DNA of 64,000 nt from Flavobacteriaceae bacterium (GCA_024743095.1 JANSXF010000004.1:1-64000), one strand, 5' to 3'; shown: positions 41,660 through 51,598, counted from the stretch's first letter. Numbers and translations: made by a program. The notes: generated from the letters alone by a model not told the origin.

Positions 41660-42682
41660 TTATTTGGAAAGCGCTTCTTGGGATGATTCATAATCCAATA
41701 AAATCCCCTCGGATATCCATTTGGCCAAGGCCTGGCGGTTATCCGGGTCCAAGATTCTACGTTGGTCCTTTTTACTTCTAATATTGCCAATTTCAATGTA
41801 GGCCATCGCAGGTAGCGTATTTTTGACCACGTACAAACTGCTACGTTCCATAAAGGTACCATTGTACAATCGGTTAGGTTGGAATTTTTTATACTTCCTC
41901 AAAAATGTCTGATGAATGCTCTCGGCCAACCTTTTTCCGTTGGTACTCTTTTCGTGATGGTAAAAGAACACGTCAATATTGGCACCCTCTCCCCTGCTAT
42001 CTACGTGCGTGACCAAAAGGCGCTGGTATTTACCCGTATTCTTTGCGTACAGATCATTGACCGCTTTGGTTCGCTGTTTCAATCGCTCCAATTGATCTAA
42101 AGGGATAGGTTTGGACAATACGGTTTCGTCCGTATCCAGTTCAAGTAATCTTTTGTCCCTGATACCATCATTCCCATCTTCGATAATGATATGTACTTCT
42201 GCCCCATGGGATATCAGTTCACGGGCCAACCGTAGGGTAACATCGTAGGCATATTCATCTTCGGCGATTAACTTTCCATTGTGCTTTTCTATGGCTCCCG
42301 GGTCTGGGCCGCCGTGCCCCGAAATCAAATAATACACGGTATTCTTTAATCGTGAACTTGCCTTGTCCACTTTTTTAAAATCCTCCCCAAAAATGGAATA
42401 CGTGATTCCCTCTTCCACCGTTTCCACCGTTTTTGTCCCCAAAGTATCGGGCAGTATGTAATGTCTTCCCAAGATCAAGGATTCATCTTCTCCCAGATCT
42501 TCACCATTGAGTGCTACAAATTTGTTGTAATGTTTTGTTGGGCTCACCCCGTGTCGGCGAAGCAGTGAATATATTCCGTCCCCCTCTTGTGCCATAACTT
42601 TAGGGTATTCTTCTTGGGCCCAAAGGGTGGATCTGACCAAAAACAAAGCACCAAAAAATGTGATAAGCTGAAAAAACCTCAT
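41660..42682 (-). CDS. N-acetylmuramoyl-L-alanine amidase with LysM-like N-terminus
   Basis: A 340-residue exported protein (signal peptide ending about STLWAQ). A LysM-like region follows (DGIYSLLRRHGVSPTKHYNKF). The Amidase_3 domain starts at LISGHGGPDPGAIE (zinc His), with zinc Glu in AEDEYAYDV, THVDSRGE (second His) and the catalytic IEIGNIRSKKD. It should cut peptidoglycan side chains during division or remodelling. It is encoded 1 bp after a catalytically degenerate paralogue on the same strand. Confidence 0.85.
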   Translation of the reverse strand: MRFFQLITFFGALFLVRSTLWAQEEYPKVMAQEGDGIYSLLRRHGVSPTKHYNKFVALNGEDLGEDESLILGRHYILPDTLGTKTVETVEEGITYSIFGEDFKKVDKASSRLKNTVYYLISGHGGPDPGAIEKHNGKLIAEDEYAYDVTLRLARELISHGAEVHIIIEDGNDGIRDKRLLELDTDETVLSKPIPLDQLERLKQRTKAVNDLYAKNTGKYQRLLVTHVDSRGEGANIDVFFYHHEKSTNGKRLAESIHQTFLRKYKKFQPNRLYNGTFMERSSLYVVKNTLPAMAYIEIGNIRSKKDQRRILDPDNRQALAKWISEGILLDYESSQEALSK

Positions 42683-43615
42683 TTAGTTCTCAAATTCTAA
42701 ATCAACATAATCATTAATAATGCCATTGCTGATCAAATCGGCAAATTCTTTTTTGTCCGGTTTAAGGGAAATCTTGCTTTTGGTAGTGTTGGCGGTTTTT
42801 TCTATGGTGAGCAAACTAATGGCCGGAAGAATATTTCGGGCAAGATACAAGCTGTTTTCATCCTCAAAAATTAAACTGGCCTCATCGATATTTGTACTGG
42901 AAACATTATGTTCCTTAAATACATTCTGGATGTTATCCGCAAAACGTTGGCCCTGGGCGCTTTTATTATAGTGATAGACTGCCACCCCCATGTTGTCCGT
43001 CCCGGACACTTCTCCTGCCCGGATGAACAATACACGTTGATATTTACCCGCGTTCTGTATGTATCTCTTATTGATAACCTGGACATAATCACCCCTAATA
43101 TCCTTTGTTGACCCCTTGTCAGTTTCAAAAATACTGGAAGTTTTTTTCCCCATCATATAGACTTGGGCCCCGTTCACCATTAATTCCCCTGCTATGCGTT
43201 GCACAACATCTTTCACAAAATTTTCATCGGTTTCCGAACTGTTTTCTACAATTAGATAATAGACCGCATCCTTGAGCTTATCACTCTTTAGTGACATTTG
43301 ACCCAGCTCCTTATCAAAGATTGGAGCTTCGGCATCTTTGACCGTCTCGACCAACACCCCCGTTTTTTTAAAGGAGTCATCCGCATAAGGGATCTTATAT
43401 TCCTCGCCAAGTTTAAGGGAGGTTCCTTCTGTTATTTTGTCCGAATTCAACTCTAAAAATGTACCGTAGTGTTTGGCGGGATCTAATCCCTGTTTGCGCA
43501 GCAAGGAGAAAATACCGTCGCCTTGTTCTGCAACCACATTGTAAAATGTAGTTTCCTGTCCAAAAATAAATGTGCAGGCCCAAGCCCAAAAAAGAAGGGA
43601 TAATTTAAGTCTCAC
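42683..43615 (-). CDS. degenerate amidase paralogue with LysM-like N-terminus
   Basis: 310 residues from a GTG start at 43615 with a signal peptide (WAWACTFIFGQ). It has the same architecture as the neighbouring amidase (GDGIFSLLRKQGLDPAKHY, VYYLIVENSSETDE). At the zinc site the paralogue's SGHGG is VENSS, and the second His motif is IRAGEVSG, so zinc binding and catalysis are lost. It probably arose by tandem duplication and may regulate or localise the active enzyme, like EnvC/NlpD-type activators act on amidases (analogy only). Confidence 0.75.
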   Translation of the reverse strand: MRLKLSLLFWAWACTFIFGQETTFYNVVAEQGDGIFSLLRKQGLDPAKHYGTFLELNSDKITEGTSLKLGEEYKIPYADDSFKKTGVLVETVKDAEAPIFDKELGQMSLKSDKLKDAVYYLIVENSSETDENFVKDVVQRIAGELMVNGAQVYMMGKKTSSIFETDKGSTKDIRGDYVQVINKRYIQNAGKYQRVLFIRAGEVSGTDNMGVAVYHYNKSAQGQRFADNIQNVFKEHNVSSTNIDEASLIFEDENSLYLARNILPAISLLTIEKTANTTKSKISLKPDKKEFADLISNGIINDYVDLEFEN

Positions 43616-43726
43616 TACTGTATGTTTTTGGGTGGAGTGTACTACAAATATGGGGAAAAAACATATAGCATGGTCACGATTTGGCGCAAAATTTCCAACA
43701 AGTTTTTTTTAATCCCGAAGACTTGA

Positions 43727-44728
43727 TCATTTTACTTGGGCATACTGCTTTCGTATAACCGATTCGGCAGGTTTGTTTTGTGGCGTAAAACGGTTATCCT
43801 CTTGACCGCCAACTTGGTCGTGCTGCATAAACCACTTCCAGACAAATCCGCCCGCAAACCAGTCTTCTTTCCAAAATTGATCAAATATCACTTGAGTTGC
43901 ATCGGCTTGGGCCTTTAGGTTTACCCGCTCTTGGTTGCGGTCCACCAACCAAGGTTTCTTGCCCGTAAAATCCATACTTCGGTATCCGAACTCCGTAAAC
44001 AAAATAGGCCGTTGTTCCTTTTGGGCAAGTTCACGCATTTTGGCCTTCCATGGTTGCCAACCTTCGGTAAGTGTTTCCACAGTTGGATTTTGTTTTTCGC
44101 ATAACGGAAAATACGCATTAACGCCTATATAATCCAATTGTGCCCAAAATGGAGTCTTGTGGTATTCGTCCCAATTGGCAGCATAGGTGACTTTCCCAGT
44201 ATAAACACCTCTTACTTTTTCAATTAAATCGTTCCAAAAATCCGGGCGCTCGTTCACGAAGGCCTTCAACTCGGTGCCTATGCAAAAAATATCACTCTGG
44301 GTTTCCTCCGCCATTTCAGCATAAAGTAGAATGAACGACGCGTAGGAGGCTTCCAGCATTTGCCATTCTTCCTCGGAAGCCATCTTCATATTACCGGTAA
44401 ATTTCCCGTCCCAAATCCAAATTTGGGGCTTCACCATCACCTTCACCCCATTTTGATGCAACTTTTCTATGTATTGTCTTGCACCCTCCCTTCGCTCACC
44501 AAACCATTGCCGGTCCGTATTAAAAATCAGTTCGAAAGAATCCAAATCACGAATAAAACCGAAGGGCATAATGGCAGCATAATTCGCCTTAACGTCCAAA
44601 ACAGGGTCAATATGGTGTTGGGACACTTCTTCCCTGGAGGAGACAAAGCTCACGCCATTGACTTTGTCAAACTTGCTACTGGCACAAGAGACAACAATAA
44701 ACACCCATAGAAAAACAAGCTTTTTCAT
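43727..44728 (-). CDS. GH113-like glycoside hydrolase lipoprotein
   Basis: 333 residues from the ATG at 44728, giving a lipoprotein signal with VVSC. A TIM-barrel follows: VKVMVKPQIWIWDG, DIFCIGTELKAF (acid/base Glu) and PILFTEFGYRS (nucleophile Glu), matching the clan A GH113 group of beta-mannanase-like enzymes. It is probably at the outer surface or in the periplasm. A longer upstream frame is rejected. The sugar substrate is not deducible from sequence alone. Confidence 0.8.
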   Translation of the reverse strand: MKKLVFLWVFIVVSCASSKFDKVNGVSFVSSREEVSQHHIDPVLDVKANYAAIMPFGFIRDLDSFELIFNTDRQWFGERREGARQYIEKLHQNGVKVMVKPQIWIWDGKFTGNMKMASEEEWQMLEASYASFILLYAEMAEETQSDIFCIGTELKAFVNERPDFWNDLIEKVRGVYTGKVTYAANWDEYHKTPFWAQLDYIGVNAYFPLCEKQNPTVETLTEGWQPWKAKMRELAQKEQRPILFTEFGYRSMDFTGKKPWLVDRNQERVNLKAQADATQVIFDQFWKEDWFAGGFVWKWFMQHDQVGGQEDNRFTPQNKPAESVIRKQYAQVK

Positions 44729-44854
44729 ACTGATTGCGAACCCCTCTAAAATAATAATTTTAAAACTTCGATTAGCTGCCAAAATCTTTTTAATTTTCAT
44801 TTCCCTGTTAAGTTCTTCGCAATACATCGACATATAAAACAATCAGACCCGACT

Positions 44855-46204
44855 ATGGAACATATCGTTATTATTGGAAATGGAATTGCAGGTGTTACCG
44901 CAGCACGGCACATCCGAAAGCTTTCCGACAAAAAAATCACCATAGTCTCCTCGGAATCCGAACACTTTTTTTCCAGAACGGCCCTGATGTACATATACAT
45001 GGGCCATATGAAGTTTGAACACACCAAGCCCTACGAGAACAACTTCTGGAAAAAAAATAGGATTGATTTGGTCAAAGGCCATGTTGCCAAGGTAAATTCG
45101 GAAGAAAAATTACTTCAAATTAATGGCGCTCGGGATCTCAAATATGATAAACTGATCATTGCCACAGGATCTAAGCCCAATAAATTTGGATGGCCCGGAG
45201 AAGATCTGGACGGTGTTCAAGGGCTCTACTCCAAACAAGATCTGGAACTATTGGAAGAAAATGCGCCCAACAACAATGTTTGCAAACGAGCGGTGATCAT
45301 CGGTGGTGGGCTTATCGGAATCGAATTGGCCGAAATGCTTAGAACCCGGGATATTCCCGTTACCTTTTTGGTACGTGAGAGCAGTTTTTGGAACAGCATT
45401 TTGCCCTTTGGCGAATCAGAAATGATCAACGAACATATTCGGGAACATCATATTGATTTGCGCTTGGGTGTTTCCCTAAAAGAAATTAACCCTGACGAAA
45501 ACGGAAGGGTAAAATCCGTGACCTTGGCCGAAACGGGAGAAGAAATTGAATGCAATCTGGTGGGGTTGACCGCTGGGGTTTCCCCCAACATTGATTTCCT
45601 TAAAGATTCCGGCATCAAATTGGGTCGTGGCGTAAAAGTGAACCGATTTTTGGAGACCAATATTACAGATGTATACGCCATTGGCGATTGCGCAGAACAG
45701 CACGAAGCTATTGGGAACCGACGCCCTATTGAAGCGGTTTGGTACACCGGAAGGATGATGGGCGAAACACTGGCCCAGACCATCTGCGGCAATCGAATGG
45801 CATATAAACCGGGGCATTGGTTCAACTCTGCCAAGTTCTTGGATATTGAGTACCAAACCTATGGTTGGGTATTTTCGGAAAGAAGAAAAAAAGAAAATGA
45901 GACCCATTTCCATTGGAGACATCCCAAAGAAAAGCTGTGTATCACTATTGCATTTGACAAAGATTCCGAAACGCTATTGGGCATCAACACCTTTGGCATA
46001 CGTTTGCGCCACGAAGTGTTCGACAGATGGCTCGACGCAAATAAAAGCATCGATTATGTGATGGAGCATCTCAGGGACGCCAATTTTGACCCTGAATTCT
46101 ATAAGGGTTTTGAATCGGAAATTGTATCCAAATACAATTCTGATTTTGGAAAATCCATCAACCTGAAAAAGAAAAACCTAAAACGCATCTTCCAGATTGC
46201 TTAA
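44855..46204 (+). CDS. FAD-dependent NAD(P)H oxidoreductase
   Basis: A 449-residue two-dinucleotide-binding protein. FAD GxGxxG is IIGNGIAGVTAARHI at the N-terminus, the NAD(P) site is VIIGGGLIGIELAEML, and the FAD 3' motif is TDVYAIGDCAEQHE. The layout is like nitrite reductase/NADH-rubredoxin reductase subunits. It lies 9 bp before a membrane Fe-S protein gene, suggesting electron transfer to or from the membrane. The C-terminal 100 residues, including WRHPKEKLC, are not a known domain to me. Confidence 0.85.
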   Translation: MEHIVIIGNGIAGVTAARHIRKLSDKKITIVSSESEHFFSRTALMYIYMGHMKFEHTKPYENNFWKKNRIDLVKGHVAKVNSEEKLLQINGARDLKYDKLIIATGSKPNKFGWPGEDLDGVQGLYSKQDLELLEENAPNNNVCKRAVIIGGGLIGIELAEMLRTRDIPVTFLVRESSFWNSILPFGESEMINEHIREHHIDLRLGVSLKEINPDENGRVKSVTLAETGEEIECNLVGLTAGVSPNIDFLKDSGIKLGRGVKVNRFLETNITDVYAIGDCAEQHEAIGNRRPIEAVWYTGRMMGETLAQTICGNRMAYKPGHWFNSAKFLDIEYQTYGWVFSERRKKENETHFHWRHPKEKLCITIAFDKDSETLLGINTFGIRLRHEVFDRWLDANKSIDYVMEHLRDANFDPEFYKGFESEIVSKYNSDFGKSINLKKKNLKRIFQIA

Positions 46205-46213
46205 GCTATAATT

Positions 46214-47818
46214 ATGAGCACTTACCATAAAAGCATGGCCCTAACCGGCGAACCACCAAAAAGTTTGAGCATAGGCCAAAAACTTGCCGTCCTGTTAGGG
46301 TTTTCAGGACTGGGTATTTTGCTATTGGCCGTGTTTAACGTCAATTTTCCCAACAAGACCTTATGGCTGACCTTGTCTTTATTGGCTATCAGTATTGGAA
46401 CCATCTGGTTTTCATGGGGTGCGTATTGGCAAAAAATGCCAGGCATTAAAAATGATGGCGTTTGGTTCAAGTCCATTTCCAGCAGAGGTCTATGGGCATG
46501 GATGGCGGGGTTGGCCCTGACCGGTTTTTATATTGTACTTTATTTTTATCCGGAATACCTCGGCTTGGTCAATGAAGGGGACAACAAAGGTGTAATCGGT
46601 CTTTTTGACCCGCTGAGCAAAGTATTGAACGGCAGTCCAGCAAGTCAATGGTTTGTTTACGGCACACTCTACACCGTTGCCATTTTAGTTTTCGGTATCA
46701 AGTTCCTTTGGAAATATCGCCATAACCGCTATGAAAGGTTAAGGACATGGAGCGTGATGTTTTTTCAATTGGCCTTTGCCTTTATTATCCCAGAATTAAT
46801 GGCCCGCTTGAACGGCCATAAAATTTTGGACGGAGGAAGTTTACCTTACTATGACCTTAAAAATATTTGGCCCCTGAACTATTACAATTTTGAAAGCTAC
46901 CGTATCAAAGCCTTTTTAACTTCTGGTGAAATCGGTTTTGCCCTGTTGGTCTTTGGTATCCTTTCCATTTTTGTGATAACCCCTATCCTGACCTACAAAT
47001 ATGGCAAAAGATGGTACTGCTCATGGGTCTGTGGTTGTGGGGGATTGGCTGAAACTGCCGGGGACTCCTTTAGACAGTTGAGCGATAAATCTACATTTGC
47101 ATGGAAAGTGGAACGTTGGGTAGTGCACAGCGTAGTGGTATTCGTGACTTTGATGACCACTGCCGTAATCTATTCCTATTTGGGCACCGATACCAGCAAA
47201 TATTGGTTGACCAAAAGCTCCTTTTTGATTGGGGTCGCCGTTTTACTGACATTGGTGTTCGGTTGGGCCATGATTTTTAAACGAAATCAGCTTCAAAAAG
47301 ATGCACAGTACGGGGCCATCGGTTACTTTGTGATCATCATAGCACTGATCGGATTTCACTTTTTTAGCGGTGACGGAGAGGTTTTCCTTTTCAAATCGGG
47401 AACCCTACGTAAATCGTACTCATTTTTGATAGGAAGTATATTTTCGGGGGTTATCGGAACAGGCTTCTACCCTATCTTTGGTAGCAGGGTATGGTGCAGG
47501 TTCGGCTGTCCAATGGCCGCAATTCTAGGCTTTCAGCAAAAACTGTTCTCCCGGTTCAGGATTACCACTAACGGGGGCCAATGCATCTCTTGTGGCAATT
47601 GTTCCACCTATTGCGAAATGGGCATTGATGTACGCGCTTATGCCCAAAAAGGTGAAAACATTGTGCGGGCCAGTTGTGTGGGCTGTGGAATATGTTCAGC
47701 AGTTTGTCCACGGGGCGTACTTAAGTTAGAGAACGGTCCATTGGACAAAAGAATAGATAGTAATCAAGTTTTATTGGGCAATGATGTGGATTTGATGGCT
47801 TTGGTGAACAATAAATAA
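46214..47818 (+). CDS. membrane 4Fe-4S electron-transfer protein, NapH/NosR-like
   Basis: A 534-residue protein with about eight transmembrane helices. A membrane-proximal cysteine motif WYCSWVCGCGGLAE is followed by RFGCPMAAILGF. Two 4Fe-4S ferredoxin motifs (CISCGNCSTYCEMG and CVGCGICSAVCPRGV) lie near the C-terminus. This is the NapH/NosR/CcoG-type layout that passes electrons across the membrane. It is paired with the FAD oxidoreductase upstream. The acceptor is unknown; proximity to the arsenosugar genes may be chance. Confidence 0.82.
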   Translation: MSTYHKSMALTGEPPKSLSIGQKLAVLLGFSGLGILLLAVFNVNFPNKTLWLTLSLLAISIGTIWFSWGAYWQKMPGIKNDGVWFKSISSRGLWAWMAGLALTGFYIVLYFYPEYLGLVNEGDNKGVIGLFDPLSKVLNGSPASQWFVYGTLYTVAILVFGIKFLWKYRHNRYERLRTWSVMFFQLAFAFIIPELMARLNGHKILDGGSLPYYDLKNIWPLNYYNFESYRIKAFLTSGEIGFALLVFGILSIFVITPILTYKYGKRWYCSWVCGCGGLAETAGDSFRQLSDKSTFAWKVERWVVHSVVVFVTLMTTAVIYSYLGTDTSKYWLTKSSFLIGVAVLLTLVFGWAMIFKRNQLQKDAQYGAIGYFVIIIALIGFHFFSGDGEVFLFKSGTLRKSYSFLIGSIFSGVIGTGFYPIFGSRVWCRFGCPMAAILGFQQKLFSRFRITTNGGQCISCGNCSTYCEMGIDVRAYAQKGENIVRASCVGCGICSAVCPRGVLKLENGPLDKRIDSNQVLLGNDVDLMALVNNK

Positions 47819-47931
47819 ACATCTAATAAATCTATAGTCCCACTACCTTATTTTTGGTTTTCCTTAACATTTATTTCCATGAATCCCTTAGTTTTGATGT
47901 TGCTAACATGAACTAAAAACATTACTCCTTC

Positions 47932-48621
47932 ATGGCCGATATCAAGGTTGTCATTCCCGCTATCAACGAAGGAGGTTCCATTGGTTTAGTGGTTTCGGAA
48001 ATCCCCGATCACGTATTAGAAATCGTGGTCGTTGACAACGGTTCTCAAGACGATACCGTAGCAAATGCAAAAAAAGCTGGCGCCACCGTGATCACAGAAA
48101 ACCGCAAGGGCTATGGCTTTGCCTGCTTAAAGGGATTAAATTACATATCCGAACAATCCAAAACACCCGACATCATCGTATTTATCGACGGAGATTATTC
48201 CGATTTTCCAGAGGAATTGGATAAAGTTATCGCCCCAATTTTGGAAAATGACATCGATTTTGTGGTCGGAGCGCGAAAAAAACATCTTCGTGAACCTGGT
48301 TCAATGACCCCTCAGCAGGTTTTTGGAAACCAATTGGCCACATTTTTAATGCGTTTGTTTTTTAGATCCAGATTTACGGATTTAGGACCTTTTAGGGCAA
48401 TAAAATACGAAAAGCTCAAAGAATTGAATATGCAGGACACCACATATGGCTGGACAGTGGAAATGCAGTTAAAAATTTTAAGAAACAAAATGTCATATAT
48501 CGAAGTACCAGTACGTTACAAACGAAGAATTGGTGTATCAAAAGTTTCTGGTACAGTAAAAGGTACTATATTTGCTGGCATAAAAATATTGGGTTGGATC
48601 TTTAAATACAGTTTAAAATAA
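47932..48621 (+). CDS. family 2 glycosyltransferase, DPM1/DPG-synthase-like
   Basis: A 229-residue GT-A protein. VVIPAINEGGSIGLV, VVDNGSQDDT, IVFIDGDYSDFP (metal-binding DxD) and MQLKILRN with PVRYKRRIG. The soluble DPM1-like form lacks membrane helices. It would transfer a hexose to polyprenyl phosphate. Its stop overlaps the start of the next glycosyltransferase gene, and a GT-C mannosyltransferase follows, so the trio may supply lipid-linked sugar and use it for an envelope glycan. Confidence 0.88.
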   Translation: MADIKVVIPAINEGGSIGLVVSEIPDHVLEIVVVDNGSQDDTVANAKKAGATVITENRKGYGFACLKGLNYISEQSKTPDIIVFIDGDYSDFPEELDKVIAPILENDIDFVVGARKKHLREPGSMTPQQVFGNQLATFLMRLFFRSRFTDLGPFRAIKYEKLKELNMQDTTYGWTVEMQLKILRNKMSYIEVPVRYKRRIGVSKVSGTVKGTIFAGIKILGWIFKYSLK

Positions 48622-50105
48622 TGGGACTCGCTATCGTTTACATCATCATTGCTATTTACAGTACGGCCTTAGTTTTAATATTTTTTTACAGCCTTGCTCA
48701 ATTGAATCTATTGATCAATTATCTCGGCTATAAAAAGCGAAACGAAGAAGCCCCAAAATTCAACCTTCTCGATCCCAAAGAAATTCCATTCGTTACCATT
48801 CAACTTCCTATCTACAACGAAGAATATGTAATGGAGCGCTTGTTGGACAACATCGCCAAAATAGAATATCCAAAAAGCAAATTGGAAATCCAGGTATTGG
48901 ACGACTCCACCGATGATTCCGTGGTTGAAACTGCCCGTAGGGTAACTGAACTTCAGGAAACCGGATTGGATATTCAGCACATCCGCAGGGAAAACCGCCA
49001 AGGATTCAAGGCCGGTGCCCTAAAAGAGGGACTGGAAATCGCAAAAGGTGACTTTATCGCCATTTTTGATGCCGACTTCCTACCAGAAGCAGATTGGCTC
49101 AAGAAAACCGTTCCATATTTCAAAGACCAAGAAATCGGTGTGGTACAGACCCGTTGGGGACACATCAACAGAGATTACTCTACCCTTACCCGTATCCAGG
49201 CCTTTGCCCTGGATGCACACTTCACCTTGGAGCAGGTAGGAAGAAACTCTAAAGGACACTTTATCAACTTTAATGGTACAGCTGGCATCTGGAGAAAACA
49301 ATGTATCCTTGATGCAGGAAACTGGGAAGGCGACACCCTTACCGAAGATTTGGATTTGAGCTACCGTGCCCAATTAAAAAATTGGAAGTTCAAGTACCTG
49401 GAAGATGTGGAAACACCTGCTGAGCTACCCGTAGTGATCAGTGCTGCACGTTCTCAACAATTCCGTTGGAACAAAGGTGGGGCCGAAAACTTTAGAAAAA
49501 CCGTGTTGAGCGTTATTACCGCCAAAAACATATCGTTCAAAACCAAATTCCACGGGGTGATGCACCTCTTGAACAGCTCCATGTTCCTTTGCGTGTTCAT
49601 CGTGGCCCTCTTGAGCATTCCTATGCTTTACATCAAAAACACCTATGGCCATTTAGGTTGGATATTTAAGGTAACAAGCTTCTTTATTTTGAGTACCATT
49701 ATCCTGTTCGTATGCTATTGGTTTACCTATAAGAGCATACAGGGCAGTAGTTTTGATAATTTTGTGGACTACATCAAGCTCTTCTTTACCTTCTTTTCCG
49801 TGGCATTGGGCTTCTCATTGCACAATACCGTAGCTGTTTTGGAAGGACACTTGGGTAAACGAAGCGAGTTTGTACGTACACCAAAATTCAACATCAACAG
49901 TATTAAGGACACCTGGAAGGGCAACAAATATTTGACCAAAAAATTATCGCCCAACATGATCTTGGAGTTTGCCCTGATGATCTATTTCCTTTTTGGAATG
50001 TACAGCGCCATACCATTGAACGATTACGGATTGTTCCCTTTCCATTTAATGTTGTTCCTAGGTTTTGGTTTTGTATTCTTTAATTCCTTAACTTCCAAGG
50101 CATAA
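48621..50105 (+). CDS. processive GT2 glycosyltransferase, cellulose-synthase-like
   Basis: A 494-residue membrane protein. One N-terminal helix, then a GT-A domain with QVLDDSTDDS, AIFDADFLP, TLTEDLDLSYRAQLKNW (catalytic Asp) and SQQFRWNKGGAE (Q-x-x-R-W). Four or more C-terminal helices follow. The QxxRW motif marks processive enzymes making beta-linked glycans. It overlaps the preceding GT by one base. The polymer is unknown. Confidence 0.85.
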   Translation: MGLAIVYIIIAIYSTALVLIFFYSLAQLNLLINYLGYKKRNEEAPKFNLLDPKEIPFVTIQLPIYNEEYVMERLLDNIAKIEYPKSKLEIQVLDDSTDDSVVETARRVTELQETGLDIQHIRRENRQGFKAGALKEGLEIAKGDFIAIFDADFLPEADWLKKTVPYFKDQEIGVVQTRWGHINRDYSTLTRIQAFALDAHFTLEQVGRNSKGHFINFNGTAGIWRKQCILDAGNWEGDTLTEDLDLSYRAQLKNWKFKYLEDVETPAELPVVISAARSQQFRWNKGGAENFRKTVLSVITAKNISFKTKFHGVMHLLNSSMFLCVFIVALLSIPMLYIKNTYGHLGWIFKVTSFFILSTIILFVCYWFTYKSIQGSSFDNFVDYIKLFFTFFSVALGFSLHNTVAVLEGHLGKRSEFVRTPKFNINSIKDTWKGNKYLTKKLSPNMILEFALMIYFLFGMYSAIPLNDYGLFPFHLMLFLGFGFVFFNSLTSKA

Positions 50106-50114
50106 ACCATCACA

Positions 50115-51467
50115 ATGCAATCTTATTGGCGACTGCATAGATACCCGATACTATTTGCCGTCGCTTGTATTTTATTCTACTGGAGCTTTGCTTACAATTT
50201 GGTCCGTACCGATTTTGTTAAGCTGTTTATGCTCTTTGGGGCACTTTTTTACCTTGCCTCTAAAATCATCCAGTTCGAAAAATGGAACTTTAAGTTTCTT
50301 TTGGTGGTCGGGATTTTGTTTCGTTTGGTTTTTTTGATTGCAGAACCTAACCTTTCGCAGGATTTCTATCGGTTTATTTGGGACGGTGAACTCATAAAGA
50401 ACGGCATCAACCCGTATTTGTACACTCCCGACCAAATTATGGAACAAGGGACCATATCATTTCCCGCCATGAAAGAACTGCATGATGGGATGACCGACCT
50501 CAACGCCAGACATTACAGCAACTACCCCCCCATCAATCAGATACTTTTTGCCCTTGCCGCTTTCTTGGGGGGCGGTAGTGTTTTGGGCTCCACAATTGTA
50601 ATGCGCTCGGTGGTAATCCTCGCAGATCTGGGCGTTCTTTTTTTTGGGAGAAAGTTGTTACAAAATCTCAACAAGGCAAATCATTTGGCATTTTGGTACT
50701 TTTTGAATCCATTGGTCATCATCGAACTTACGGGCAATCTTCATTTTGAAGGCGTAATGCTCTTCTTCTTTGTTTGGGCCCTGTTTCTCATATCAAAAAA
50801 CAACTGGTTACGGGCAACACCAGTTTATGCAATTTCCATTATGGTAAAACTCATACCATTGATGTTCCTGCCCCTCTTTATAAAATACCTCGGATTTAAA
50901 AAGAGTGCCGTTTTTTACACTTTTATCCTACTGGGTTGTGCCGCTTTGTTATTTCCTTTTTATTCTCCGGTTTTTATAGATCACTATTCCGACACTGTCG
51001 GATTATGGTTCTCCAACTTCGAGTTCAATGCCAGCATCTACAATGTGGTTAAAAGGATTGCCGTAACGTATTACCAAGCAAAACCCTGGGAATTGATTGA
51101 TTCATACGGCTCCTTAATTCAAAAAATCGCCCTTGTTTTAATCCTATTATTAGCTTTCGTTCGCAAAAACAGAACTTTGGAAAGCTTGGTAACCTCCATG
51201 GTGTTTGGGTTGGCTTTTTATTATTTCCTTTCCAGTACGGTTCATCCCTGGTATGTGGTATTCCTGTTGGGCTTTGCCATCTTTACCAATTATAGGTTCC
51301 CCTTGGTCTGGTCCTGCACAGTAATTCTGAGTTATTATGCCTATTCCAACCCAGACTATAAAGAGAATTTGTGGCTGTTGGCCATTGAATACATTTTGGT
51401 AATTGGGTTTTTTATTTATGAAATGATAGGGAGCAGGCCAAAAAAGTTATATTTCTTCAAAAAGTAA
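50115..51467 (+). CDS. multi-spanning GT-C glycosyltransferase (mannosyltransferase-like)
   Basis: A 450-residue protein with about 10-12 transmembrane helices. Early acidic motif NLSQDFYRFIWDGELIKNGI is characteristic for GT-C enzymes using polyprenyl-phosphate sugars (Asp/Glu at the first loop), followed by NPYLYTPD and HYSNYPPINQ. It likely uses the product of the DPM1-like enzyme two genes upstream. The exact sugar and acceptor are unknown. Confidence 0.8.
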   Translation: MQSYWRLHRYPILFAVACILFYWSFAYNLVRTDFVKLFMLFGALFYLASKIIQFEKWNFKFLLVVGILFRLVFLIAEPNLSQDFYRFIWDGELIKNGINPYLYTPDQIMEQGTISFPAMKELHDGMTDLNARHYSNYPPINQILFALAAFLGGGSVLGSTIVMRSVVILADLGVLFFGRKLLQNLNKANHLAFWYFLNPLVIIELTGNLHFEGVMLFFFVWALFLISKNNWLRATPVYAISIMVKLIPLMFLPLFIKYLGFKKSAVFYTFILLGCAALLFPFYSPVFIDHYSDTVGLWFSNFEFNASIYNVVKRIAVTYYQAKPWELIDSYGSLIQKIALVLILLLAFVRKNRTLESLVTSMVFGLAFYYFLSSTVHPWYVVFLLGFAIFTNYRFPLVWSCTVILSYYAYSNPDYKENLWLLAIEYILVIGFFIYEMIGSRPKKLYFFKK

Positions 51468-51498
51468 CCAGAACTTTAGAACAATTCGAATTAATTTG

Positions 51499-51506
51499 TA
51501 CTTTAG
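51499..51506 (+). promoter_or_regulatory. promoter -7 candidate of the arginine leader
   Basis: TACTTTAG differs from TAnnTTTG in one position and lies 8 bp before the leader peptide ATG. The -33 element is weak. The call is tentative. Confidence 0.35.
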
Positions 51507-51514
51507 CTATCACA

Positions 51515-51598
51515 ATGAAAGGACACGAGTACATATTTTCTTCTTTGAGCGTAGCTGCTCCCATCAGTCCATTTACCCCCCGTGGTCGTCGCCCGTAA
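51515..51598 (+). CDS. Arg-rich leader peptide of the arginine operon
   Basis: A 27-codon frame with ATG at 51515 and TAA at 51596. The peptide ends FTPRGRRP, with Arg at positions 23, 25 and 26 (CGT, CGT, CGC) just before the stop. Peptides with clustered codons for the pathway product are the hallmark of ribosome-mediated attenuation. It precedes the arginine biosynthetic genes and overlaps the 5' half of a terminator-like stem. Ribosomes stalled at the Arg codons would change the RNA fold and allow transcription. The mechanism is inferred. Confidence 0.7.
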   Translation: MKGHEYIFSSLSVAAPISPFTPRGRRP

